Shown: positions 30,560 through 38,532 of the stretch, piece after piece
Layout: each line of letters begins with the position of its first letter
Numbering within the stretch: position 1 is the first letter of the stretch
From: a virus
Reading direction: 5' to 3' (one strand)
Virus record (IMG/VR): IMGVR_UViG_3300024999_000121
Span: 1-57,865 of that record
DNA length: 57,865 bases
Notes under the pieces: model-generated
What the model was told of the DNA's origin: nothing
Databases searched by the model: none
What the model saw: the letters and a program-made list of their open reading frames with translations, nothing else
Translations under genes and position numbers: made by a program

Positions 30560-32566
30560 ATGAATCAAACCGATATCAGACTCCAATCGTTATCCCTTAA
30601 AAACTTTAAAGGGGTAGAGGATTTTACCCTGAACTTAGGCGGCGCGAATGCTGATATTTTTGGCAGAAATGCCACAGGCAAATCAACCTTATTTGACAGT
30701 AGCCAATGGCTTCTTTTCGGGAAAGATTCTTCCGGAAGGGCAGACTATCAAGTGAAGCCACAGGATAAGGATGGAAACGAGATCCATCACTTGGATTGCA
30801 TAGTAGAGGGTGTTTTTACGGTTAATGAAAAACCACTCAAACTCAAGCGTCAACTCTCTGAAAAGTGGGTTAAAAAACAAGGCACTCAAACGAAAGAATT
30901 CACAGGTAATGAAACAAAATACTGGGTCAACGATGTCCCAGTAAAGGCTAAAGACTACGCTGTCGAAATCAACATGCTCATAAAGGAGAATATCTTTAAG
31001 CTCCTGACAAATCCCCTCTTTTTCAATACGGATGGCAAGGGTTTTGGTTGGCAGGAAAGAAGAAGGATTCTTTTCGAGATATGCGGTGATGTTTCGGATT
31101 CGGATGTTATTGATTCATTGGTTACTGTAGGTGATAAAAGCATGTTAGATCTGCAGATGGTCATTAACTCCGGCAGAACGATTGACAATCACAAGTTGGT
31201 AGTTGCCGACAAGATCAAAAACACTAAATCCCAAATGGATGGGATTCCTTATCAAATCAATGAGCAGCAACGAAGCATTACGGTAGATGCAGTAGATTAC
31301 ACGGCGACTAAAGCATCTCTACAGGAGCAGAAAGACGCTTTACGGGCTATTGAATTAGAACTAGCTACAAACGCACAAGGGGCTAGTTTGTACCGTCAGA
31401 AACAGCAACAGGCGTATAAGCTGCAGAACGAATTGGATGCCCGAAAGAAGGAACTTGATAATTACTCGTTGTCTGGATTAAAAAAGGCAATCGAGGAAAA
31501 ATCGCAACTCGAAGGAGAGAGATACCTTATCTCCGCAGAGGTTAAGAAGTTGGGTTCTAATTCGGAATTAAGGTCCATGGAACTAGAAAATATCGAAAGG
31601 TCAATTATTGAGCTACGTAAAACATGGGCAGAGGAAAACTCCAAGCAATTCGTTGCCCCTGATGGATTTAGTTGTCCAACTTGTGAACAACCACTACCCG
31701 AAGGTAAGGCGCAGGAGAAGATCGACAAGTTAAAAGAAAACTTTGACAAGAATAAAATTCAGGTTATCTCTGGTATTCGTAAGCAGGGTACAGATGCAGG
31801 AAATAGATCTGAAGTTCTTAACGAAGAAAAAGTATTAGATGCCGAGACTCTAGCCAAACACGAAATCAGATTAACTCAAATATACGAGAGAATTGTTGAG
31901 TTGGAAAATGACATAGAGTGTGAAAAAGCCGAACGCGGCAACAGGTACAACTACTCTCTTGATTTGAAATATTCAAGCCTGACCGACGAACTCCAAGCCC
32001 TACAAACCGAACTAAATAAACCCATCGAGGACACGACAACCGAACTCCTCACCAAAAAACAAGAAACAACATCACTAATCGAATCCCTGAATAAAACCCT
32101 CAACCAAAAGGAAGTAGTCGAAAAAGCCAAACTTCGCATTGAAGAACTCAAGTCAGAAGAAAGCAAATTGGCGGCAGAACTAAACGAATACGAGCGTCAG
32201 GATTTTCTAATTAAAGAGTTCACAAGGGCGAAGGTTCGTATGTTGGAGGATTCGATTAACAATCGATTTAAGACGGTTAAATTCAAACTATTCGATACGC
32301 TGAATGATGGAACACAAAAAGAAGTTTGCCGGACACTTGTCAATACAAACGGGGTACTGGTTGAATTCGATGGAGCCAATAACGGCGGAAAGATCAATAC
32401 AGGATTAGAAATTATTGGGCTTTTGTCAGAGTTTTACGGGGTTAACTGCCCGATATTCGTGGATAACGCAGAGTCGTTAACTAGTTTTGTGGATGTTAAT
32501 GCGCAGGTTATTAAGCTAATTGTAAGCGAACAGGATTCCAAATTGAGAGTGGAGGTACAAGTGTAA
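30560..32566 (+). CDS. SbcC/Rad50-like ATPase
   Basis: A 668-residue protein. Walker A GRNATGKST (35-43) in an ABC-type head, long coiled coils, a zinc hook CPTC at about 372-375, and a C-terminal head with CPIFVDNAES (about 632-638, Walker B-like). Such proteins work with a nuclease in DNA end processing. Its stop overlaps recT, and the MBL-fold gene follows, forming a recombination module. Confidence 0.85.
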   Translation: MNQTDIRLQSLSLKNFKGVEDFTLNLGGANADIFGRNATGKSTLFDSSQWLLFGKDSSGRADYQVKPQDKDGNEIHHLDCIVEGVFTVNEKPLKLKRQLSEKWVKKQGTQTKEFTGNETKYWVNDVPVKAKDYAVEINMLIKENIFKLLTNPLFFNTDGKGFGWQERRRILFEICGDVSDSDVIDSLVTVGDKSMLDLQMVINSGRTIDNHKLVVADKIKNTKSQMDGIPYQINEQQRSITVDAVDYTATKASLQEQKDALRAIELELATNAQGASLYRQKQQQAYKLQNELDARKKELDNYSLSGLKKAIEEKSQLEGERYLISAEVKKLGSNSELRSMELENIERSIIELRKTWAEENSKQFVAPDGFSCPTCEQPLPEGKAQEKIDKLKENFDKNKIQVISGIRKQGTDAGNRSEVLNEEKVLDAETLAKHEIRLTQIYERIVELENDIECEKAERGNRYNYSLDLKYSSLTDELQALQTELNKPIEDTTTELLTKKQETTSLIESLNKTLNQKEVVEKAKLRIEELKSEESKLAAELNEYERQDFLIKEFTRAKVRMLEDSINNRFKTVKFKLFDTLNDGTQKEVCRTLVNTNGVLVEFDGANNGGKINTGLEIIGLLSEFYGVNCPIFVDNAESLTSFVDVNAQVIKLIVSEQDSKLRVEVQV

Positions 32567-33573
32567 TGGCAAACGAAGTAGCTGTAAAGCCAGAATCCGA
32601 ACTAACCATGTCTGAGAGATTTACAAACAAGGTACTTGCTGAATTTAAAAGTGGAGTAGGGGGAATAGTTCTTACCAATTTCCAACATCGTCTAGTTCAA
32701 AACTATTTCATCGTTGCCGATATGGCGCTAAAATCCGCAGAGGCGAAGCGCCTGAAGAAGACTAAGAACAAGGACCCATTACCCGTCACTTGGGCCAATG
32801 TGGACATGGAGAAACTTTCTCAAAGCGTTGTAGCTGCCGCGAGGATTGGTTGGGACCCTCAGCAGGACAACCATGTGAGCCTTATCCCTTATAAGGAAAA
32901 CGGGGCTACTAAATATAACCTGACGTTCATGTCTGGGTATCGAGGTATTGAATTAAAGGCCGTGAAATACGGTCTAGATGTCCCCGCTGTTATCGTTGAA
33001 CTAGTTTACTCTACGGATAAATTTAGGTCGATAAAAAAGGACCACAAGAACAAGGTTGAGCTTTATGAGTTTGAAATTACTAATGACTTTGATCGCGGGA
33101 CCTTGGTTGGTGGGTTCTACTACCATTCATTTGAAAACCCAGAGAAAAACAAACTTGTCGTCATGCCACTAAAGGAAATAGAAAAAAGAAAACCGAAATA
33201 CGCTTCCGCTGAGTTTTGGGGTGGGGAAAAGGATGTCTGGAAAGACGGAAAACCAGTGGGTAAGGAAAAGATAGAAGGTTGGTACGACAAGATGTGCCAC
33301 AAGACCATTTACCGGGCTGCCTACAAAGACATCACTATCGACAGTCAAAAGATCGACGATGATTATCTTCGACTCAATCAAATGGAAAACGAGTTCAAGG
33401 AAGCTGAAGTTGAACAAACGATTGCCGAAAATGCAAACGGTAATGTCATCGATATTCAATCTGAGGACGTTTCAAACGACCACGAAACTGAAGGCATAAC
33501 CGATGCAGAGATAGTTGAAATGGACAAACTAGCCGAAGAATTGAACAACCCACCAACTGGGCCGGGGTTCTGA
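32566..33573 (+). CDS. recT: RecT single-strand annealing protein
   Basis: A 335-residue protein overlapping the previous stop. SQSVVAAARIGWDPQQDNHVSLIPY, FMSGYRGIELKAVKYG and WYDKMCHKTIYRAAYKDI match RecT. It anneals complementary single strands in phage recombination. The C-terminal 60 residues are acidic, as in SSB-interacting tails. Confidence 0.85.
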   Translation: MANEVAVKPESELTMSERFTNKVLAEFKSGVGGIVLTNFQHRLVQNYFIVADMALKSAEAKRLKKTKNKDPLPVTWANVDMEKLSQSVVAAARIGWDPQQDNHVSLIPYKENGATKYNLTFMSGYRGIELKAVKYGLDVPAVIVELVYSTDKFRSIKKDHKNKVELYEFEITNDFDRGTLVGGFYYHSFENPEKNKLVVMPLKEIEKRKPKYASAEFWGGEKDVWKDGKPVGKEKIEGWYDKMCHKTIYRAAYKDITIDSQKIDDDYLRLNQMENEFKEAEVEQTIAENANGNVIDIQSEDVSNDHETEGITDAEIVEMDKLAEELNNPPTGPGF

Positions 33574-33574
33574 T

Positions 33575-34315
33575 ATGAACCTAAAAGTTATCAGTTCAGG
33601 ATCAAAAGGGAATGCCTACATCCTCCACACTGACACCGGAAATCTTCTCTTGGAGTGTGGGGTTCGGTTCAAGGAGATACAACAAGCGTTAGAATTTGAC
33701 ACAGCAAGCGTTCAGGGTTGTCTATTAACTCACTCACACAATGACCACAGCAAATGTACCAAGGACATCTTTGAGGCTGGTATAGACGTTTATATGACCC
33801 CTGACACGGCAACCGCAGTTAAAGCAGAGGGGCATCGGTTAAATATCATCGAGGCAGGTAATCAATTCAATGTGGGGGACTTCATTGTCCTCCCATTCCC
33901 TACCGAGCATGATGCGCCTGGATCAGTAGGATATTTAATCCAATACAAACCAACGGGCGAAAAGCTAATTTTTGCAACAGACACATACTTTATTCGCAAT
34001 CGTTTTTCTGGACTAGATTACATTCTCATAGAAAGTAACTACTGCAAAGACACCCTAGACGCAAATATCGAGGCCGGATATATCTCTTGCGAACAAAAGA
34101 ACCGTTTACTAGAATCTCACTTTTCGCTGGAACACGTCAAAGAGTTTTTATCGGCAAATGATTTGTCTAAAGTGAAGGTCATCGTCTTATTGCATTTATC
34201 AAGTGCCAACTCGGACGCAAAAAGAATGGTTCAGGAGATTGAGAAATTAACAGGAAAAGTCGTTATTGTTGCGGAGGCCGGGAAAAATATACCACTTGAG
34301 CTTTATCCTTTTTAA
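33575..34315 (+). CDS. Metallo-beta-lactamase-fold nuclease/hydrolase
   Basis: A 246-residue protein. SSGSKGNAYIL, THSHNDHSK (HxHxDH metal motif, about 52-60), EHDAPGSVGYLI, FATDT and a late LLHLS match the YycJ-like MBL fold. Placed directly after RecT, it is a plausible exonuclease partner. Its start follows two bases after the recT stop. Confidence 0.8.
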   Translation: MNLKVISSGSKGNAYILHTDTGNLLLECGVRFKEIQQALEFDTASVQGCLLTHSHNDHSKCTKDIFEAGIDVYMTPDTATAVKAEGHRLNIIEAGNQFNVGDFIVLPFPTEHDAPGSVGYLIQYKPTGEKLIFATDTYFIRNRFSGLDYILIESNYCKDTLDANIEAGYISCEQKNRLLESHFSLEHVKEFLSANDLSKVKVIVLLHLSSANSDAKRMVQEIEKLTGKVVIVAEAGKNIPLELYPF

Positions 34316-34355
34316 AAACAAAGGGCAGCTAACAACTGCCCAATCGAGGTGAAAT

Positions 34356-34859
34356 ATGTTCACTTACTATATCCAACCAACTCACTACGAGCAAGCTGAG
34401 AAAAACGGCATAAGCGCACACACATTAGAGCGTCGAGTGCGAGAGTCTGCTTGGCCTATGGAAAAGGCAACAACAACAAAGCCACAACAAAGAACATCCT
34501 GCAAAGAATGGGCAGACGTAGCGAAGGAAAATGGCATTAGTGCTAACTCATTCTACCGCAGGGCTAACCAGTACGGATGGTCACTAGAACGAGCAGCAAC
34601 TCAACCTATTCAGGATCGCAAGGGACAAGCGGAACACGCTAGAAAATCGAAGAAGCGAGTTTATCCCTTGAAAATCCTGAAGAAGGCGAAAAAGAACGGC
34701 ATACCGCTAGGGACATTTCGCGCAAGAGTCAGGTTGGGGTGGACGCAGAAAGACGCTGCAACTAGACCAGTCATGACGAAGAGGGAGATAGGCCTAATGG
34801 CAAAGGGTACGAGTCAAAGGCTAATTAATAGCATTGCAAGAAGGGAGATAAAACAATGA
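34356..34859 (+). CDS. Triple-repeat small HTH-like protein
   Basis: A 167-residue basic protein with three copies of a unit 'A-x-K/E-N-G-I-(S/P)-x-x-(T/S)-(L/F)...R(V/A)...W...A(A/T)(T)': near 12-43, 52-85 and 106-137. Each looks like a short helix-turn-helix. Preceded by CGAGGTGA. A DNA-binding role is inferred. Confidence 0.55.
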   Translation: MFTYYIQPTHYEQAEKNGISAHTLERRVRESAWPMEKATTTKPQQRTSCKEWADVAKENGISANSFYRRANQYGWSLERAATQPIQDRKGQAEHARKSKKRVYPLKILKKAKKNGIPLGTFRARVRLGWTQKDAATRPVMTKREIGLMAKGTSQRLINSIARREIKQ

Positions 34860-35125
34860 AACCACTAGGCATCTCAATAACAATGGACTCATTCGGCAGA
34901 ATTACAATCCCAAAGTCGCTCAGGTTATCTATGGGATACGAGCCAGCTACGGCATTGGAAATGTTAGCCGACGGGAAAGGGTTGCGGATACAGAAGCACT
35001 CGATAGGATGCATGTTCTGCGAGTCTGAGGTTAAGGTTGTGGCATGGCATGGGGATAAAGTTTGCAGGGCATGTGCGAGTGATATTTTGTCTAAGGGAGT
35101 TAAGGAAGGGGTTGCTGAAGGATGA
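34856..35125 (+). CDS. AbrB-like regulator with zinc ribbon
   Basis: An 89-residue protein. ISITMDSFGRITIPKSLRLSMGY is the swapped-hairpin AbrB/SpoVT pattern. The C-terminus adds CMFCESEV...KVCRACASD, a C4 ribbon. AbrB-type proteins bind DNA in transition-state control. Confidence 0.7.
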   Translation: MKPLGISITMDSFGRITIPKSLRLSMGYEPATALEMLADGKGLRIQKHSIGCMFCESEVKVVAWHGDKVCRACASDILSKGVKEGVAEG

Positions 35126-35448
35126 AATTATATTCCATGATCGAAGAGTTAAGTTATGATCCGAAAATTCAATTTTCAAGCGATAGGGACGAGAAAATAG
35201 TATTTGCCAAGGTTAATCCGTTTTGCATAGGTTACATTAACTCTGCTCGAAGGTTTTGTTTACTAGAAATGTGCGAGCATGATTTAATGGCTGATTGGGA
35301 AAAAGTTCGCGAGAAAGTTGATTTCATGACAGCCGCAAATAGCGGAAAGCGAATCAAGCCAATTAATCACGATATTGACGGGTTCCTTTATTTTAACGAC
35401 TGGAATTTATCGTTAGATATGATCAATGGGAAATGGGAAATAGAGTAG
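35122..35448 (+). CDS. Paralogue of the 28227 family
   Basis: A 108-residue protein overlapping the previous stop. DWEKVREKVDFMTAANSGKRIKP and DMINGKWEIE match the 28227 gene. Unknown function. Confidence 0.5.
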   Translation: MKLYSMIEELSYDPKIQFSSDRDEKIVFAKVNPFCIGYINSARRFCLLEMCEHDLMADWEKVREKVDFMTAANSGKRIKPINHDIDGFLYFNDWNLSLDMINGKWEIE

Positions 35449-35461
35449 AGGAGTGGTATTG

Positions 35462-35809
35462 ATGAAAACTGGCGAGATTTATACCCATGCGCTGACTAAT
35501 CCAAAAGCTAGATTTATGAGTAGCGAAAATGGTCCATTCCCCGAATTTGAGGCTCATTTTAACGAAGTAGGCAAGTTGGTTACGGGCGAAGGGAGAGATG
35601 AGTCATTAGTTTATGCTCCGTATGATATGGAATGGGAATTAGTTCCTCAAGAAGTAACCTGGCACGAAGCGATAAACTTATGGCTGGATGGAAATTCTGT
35701 TGTATGTGAATACAAAGGGAATAGGCATGGCTTTGATGCTGGAGGAATCATCATGGCAATGCATGTTGATAAAGAAAAGTTGAAGTATGGAAAATGGTAC
35801 ATCCTGTGA
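35462..35809 (+). CDS. Third member of the 28227 family
   Basis: 115 residues from ATG 35462, eight bases after GAGGAG. EWELVPQEVTWHEAINLWLDGNSV and YGKWYIL relate it to the 28227 and 35122 genes; the middle also resembles small phage proteins with a TWxEAxxxxxxG motif. Confidence 0.5.
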   Translation: MKTGEIYTHALTNPKARFMSSENGPFPEFEAHFNEVGKLVTGEGRDESLVYAPYDMEWELVPQEVTWHEAINLWLDGNSVVCEYKGNRHGFDAGGIIMAMHVDKEKLKYGKWYIL

Positions 35810-35952
35810 CCACTCCTAAGCGTAAATGCCTAGTCTTAAAATGCATATTCAATTCAGGCTATCCAACTCAACACTGCCAAGTATCTGTTCCTAAATGCAA
35901 GTTGAGGGATGAGGGGTTTAGAAATCTTGAAAAGGCGATGAAGGACGAGTAA
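35806..35952 (+). CDS. Small Cys-containing protein
   Basis: 48 residues from GTG overlapping the previous TGA. TPKRKCLVLKCIFNSGY and HCQVSVPKCKLR hold two Cys pairs. The tight overlap supports translation. Unknown role. Confidence 0.45.
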   Translation: MTTPKRKCLVLKCIFNSGYPTQHCQVSVPKCKLRDEGFRNLEKAMKDE

Positions 35953-35968
35953 ATAATACAGCGAATAA

Positions 35969-35988
35969 AGGCCGGGTAATTCCGGCCT
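35969..35988. terminator. Hairpin before the methyltransferase gene
   Basis: AGGCCGG and CCGGCCT form a 7-bp GC-rich stem with loop GTAATT. There is no T-run; the 3' arm ends next to the GGAGG of the following gene, so it may tune its translation. Confidence 0.5.
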
Positions 35989-36001
35989 ATGGAGGAAATA
36001 G

Positions 36002-36781
36002 ATGGAAATATTTCACGACCACTTTCAGAACTACAAGCGATATAACATCCCAAAGGCTCAATTGGTAATAGCAGACATTCCTTATAATATTTCCACGAAC
36101 GCTTATGCTAGTTCGCCTTCTTGGTACAAGGATGGTGACAACAAAAACGGAGAGAGTGAGCTTGCTAAAACATCATTCTTTGATACGGACGAAAACTTTA
36201 AAATACCTGAATTCATGCACTTCGTAAATACCATGCTGAAAAAAGAGCCGAAGGAGAAGGGGCAAGCTGGCTGCATGATCGTTTTTTGCGAGTTTGAGCA
36301 ACAATTTTCCTTGATAACAAAGGCTAAAGAGTACGGCTTTAATCACTATATCAACATGGTTTTTCGCAAAAATTATTCAGCGCAGGTACTTAAAGCAAAT
36401 ATGAAAGTGGTAGGGAATTGTGAGTATGCCGTTCTCTTGTACAGGGATAAGCTGCCCAAATTTAACAACAACGGGAAAATGGTATTCAACTGCTTGGATT
36501 ATCAAAGAGATACCGAGACACCAAAGATTCACCCAACCCAGAAGAGTATTCATGTCATAAAACATCTTATTGAGATTTTTACGGATGTGGGTGACGTAGT
36601 AATAGACCCGTGCGCTGGAAGTGGAGTCACCTTGCTTGCTGCCGAGCAATTAGGGCGCAAGCCTTATGGATTTGAGATTAAAAGGAATTACGTTGACGAT
36701 TTCAAAAACAAATTAGCAAATAGTGTGCAAAGATCATTTTTCAATCTTGAATTTGAGCAGATGCAGCTACAGAAGGGGTAA
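36002..36781 (+). CDS. DNA methyltransferase, amino type (beta-like order)
   Basis: A 259-residue protein. Catalytic DIPYN at 25-29 precedes the SAM motif DPCAGSGVT at about 202-210, with HPTQK upstream (about 180), the order of beta-class N6-adenine or N4-cytosine enzymes. No nuclease partner is adjacent, so protective or regulatory methylation is likely. Confidence 0.8.
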   Translation: MEIFHDHFQNYKRYNIPKAQLVIADIPYNISTNAYASSPSWYKDGDNKNGESELAKTSFFDTDENFKIPEFMHFVNTMLKKEPKEKGQAGCMIVFCEFEQQFSLITKAKEYGFNHYINMVFRKNYSAQVLKANMKVVGNCEYAVLLYRDKLPKFNNNGKMVFNCLDYQRDTETPKIHPTQKSIHVIKHLIEIFTDVGDVVIDPCAGSGVTLLAAEQLGRKPYGFEIKRNYVDDFKNKLANSVQRSFFNLEFEQMQLQKG

Positions 36782-36798
36782 AAAAAATAAGGCAGAGA

Positions 36799-36951
36799 TT
36801 AATCCTCTCTGCCGACTGAATCCTTATTTAATCCATCTTCTGCTAATTTGCAAATCTGCTGACTAAATGAACGCTTCTCCCTTTCTGATAGCTTTAGAAT
36901 TTTATCGTGTAGATCCTGATCAATCGTTATGGTTATTTTCTTCTTAGCCAT
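36799..36951 (-). CDS. RHH repressor
   Basis: 50 residues from ATG 36951 with TTGGAGGTG upstream; longer upstream frame lacks that signal. KKKITITIDQDLHDKILKLSEREKRSFSQQICKLAEDG is a clear Arc/CopG fold. Divergent from the DnaD-like replication gene, which it may repress. Confidence 0.7.
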   Translation of the reverse strand: MAKKKITITIDQDLHDKILKLSEREKRSFSQQICKLAEDGLNKDSVGRED

Positions 36952-36979
36952 ATGATACACCTCCAATACATCAAGTATA

Positions 36980-37047
36980 GCATATGCCATACAAGGTGTA
37001 AATATACATGGTATGGTATGGTAAACGGTGGCAAGGTATGGTATAAT
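36980..37047 (+). promoter_or_regulatory. Replication-gene promoter with repeated GGTATG
   Basis: TATAAT (37042-37047) with extended TGG before it. Upstream are GCATATGC (36980), CATAC, and several GGTATG copies (about 37009-37041). A repeated operator for the divergent RHH protein is likely. Confidence 0.55.
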
Positions 37048-37064
37048 ACTAATATAGGAAGGAA

Positions 37065-37865
37065 GTGGTGACAAGATTGAAATACACAGTCTTAGGGTTT
37101 CAACAAGAGAAGTTAATAGAGAACGGGTTATGCATGAATGATGCCTTAATATTAAGGACTATAAAGGATATGTACTCCTCGGCATCAATGGAATTCAAAG
37201 ATTTCGATGGAATTAAGTACGTATGGATTAACTACACATATCTAGCTAAGCAAATACCTATTATAGGGAAAAAAAGATACCTAATGAGTAGAATCGAATC
37301 ATATGGAAAAGAGCATCTCCTATTAAGGGTTCTAGAAAAAACAAGACATGGGCAAAAGGGAAACTTCTCCTATGTATCACCTACTGAAAAGTTGGATAAT
37401 CTGCAAGACTATGACCCTTATGCACAGAACGCACAAGGGGGCTTATGCACAGAACGCACAAGCCTTACGCATGAATCGCATAACAAAGATACTTCTATTA
37501 GTGATACTTCTATAAATAAAATACCCTATGTGGAAATAGTGGACTATCTTAACCTGCAGACTAAATCTTCCTATAGGTCTAGCGGAAATTCCATAAGAAC
37601 TCTGATTCATGCAAGATGGGAAGATGGATACAGGCTAGATAATTTTAAAAAGGTTATTGATAACAAGGTGTCTAGTTGGACTGGAACTGAACACGAAAAG
37701 TATCTTAGGCCGGAAACATTGTTTGGCACAAAGTTTGATAGCTATCTAAATGAAAAAGGTTCATCCATCAAGAAGTCAACCAGTCCACTTCAGGGGGAAG
37801 ATGCAAGGGCAATGCTTAGGAGGCAAAGAGAAGAATTGAAGTCGAGAGAGGATGTTAAGTCGTGA
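37065..37865 (+). CDS. DnaD-like replication initiator protein
   Basis: A 266-residue protein from GTG after AGGAAGGAA (GTG 37068 possible). The N-terminus is a winged-helix-like part (ALILRTIKDMYSS ... YVWINYTYLAKQIP). About 170-235 is the conserved phage C-terminal segment (VEIVDYLNLQTKSSYR ... DGYRLDNFKKVIDNKV ... LRPETLFGTKFDSYLN). Such proteins open origins or recruit loaders. Confidence 0.75.
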   Translation: MVTRLKYTVLGFQQEKLIENGLCMNDALILRTIKDMYSSASMEFKDFDGIKYVWINYTYLAKQIPIIGKKRYLMSRIESYGKEHLLLRVLEKTRHGQKGNFSYVSPTEKLDNLQDYDPYAQNAQGGLCTERTSLTHESHNKDTSISDTSINKIPYVEIVDYLNLQTKSSYRSSGNSIRTLIHARWEDGYRLDNFKKVIDNKVSSWTGTEHEKYLRPETLFGTKFDSYLNEKGSSIKKSTSPLQGEDARAMLRRQREELKSREDVKS

Positions 37866-38107
37866 CATTAAACGATACTATTTCAATGCTGGAAATCATC
37901 ACTGACTTTTATCCAGAAATGAAAATGACAGAGAAAACTCCTGAGCGTTGGCAGATGTTAATTCATAAAATCAAAAAAGAGGATATGTGGAGATATGTTC
38001 AGCAGTACGTTTCTGAAAGTAATAGGCCGCCGCACATATCCGATTTTAAACAGATGTGGCAGGGTGATCCTTCGGCAGTAGCTTGTAACGATAAGGTGGG
38101 TGAATGA
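37862..38107 (+). CDS. G39P-like helicase loader/inhibitor
   Basis: An 81-residue protein overlapping the previous stop. ISMLEIITDFYPEMKMTEKTPERWQMLI and NRPPHISDFKQMW fit small helicase-loader proteins encoded after DnaD-like genes. It lies two genes before the primase-helicase. Confidence 0.6.
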   Translation: MTLNDTISMLEIITDFYPEMKMTEKTPERWQMLIHKIKKEDMWRYVQQYVSESNRPPHISDFKQMWQGDPSAVACNDKVGE

Positions 38108-38532
38108 AGATGTTGGATGATTTAAAAAAGAATGAGTTTGTGAGTTTATTCCCAGCTAATAAGAAAAGCACGATTTGCAACAAGATACTTGAGCAAATAC
38201 GTTTAGGGGGGACTAACAGACTTGGGATTGCCATAAGCGTAGTATCTAAATTGAATAAATACCCAGACGATAATGGCGATTTACTGTTTACCCTTGGGAT
38301 GAATAAGGACCTATTCATGGATGCGATTACCTACTACATCGAACACGAAAAGCTGTCTCATGCTGAAAAGGAAGAACTGAAGCGTTCTAAGGGCAAGGAA
38401 TATATCGAGGTAAATATGGGGCAGCAATCTATTACTGAAAAGCAAATATGGAAGCTCAATAAGTTGGGGTACGAGGGAACCTATGATTTAACAAAGCTTG
38501 AGGCAAGCCGAAAGATCGAAGAGCTTCTATGA
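38104..38532 (+). CDS. Replication-region hypothetical protein
   Basis: A 142-residue helical protein overlapping both neighbours by four bases. KKSTICNKILEQIRLGGTNRLGIAI and SITEKQIWKLNKLGYEGTYDLTKLEASR. The C-terminal part resembles small helical appendages of phage replication proteins. Unknown. Confidence 0.5.
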   Translation: MKMLDDLKKNEFVSLFPANKKSTICNKILEQIRLGGTNRLGIAISVVSKLNKYPDDNGDLLFTLGMNKDLFMDAITYYIEHEKLSHAEKEELKRSKGKEYIEVNMGQQSITEKQIWKLNKLGYEGTYDLTKLEASRKIEELL

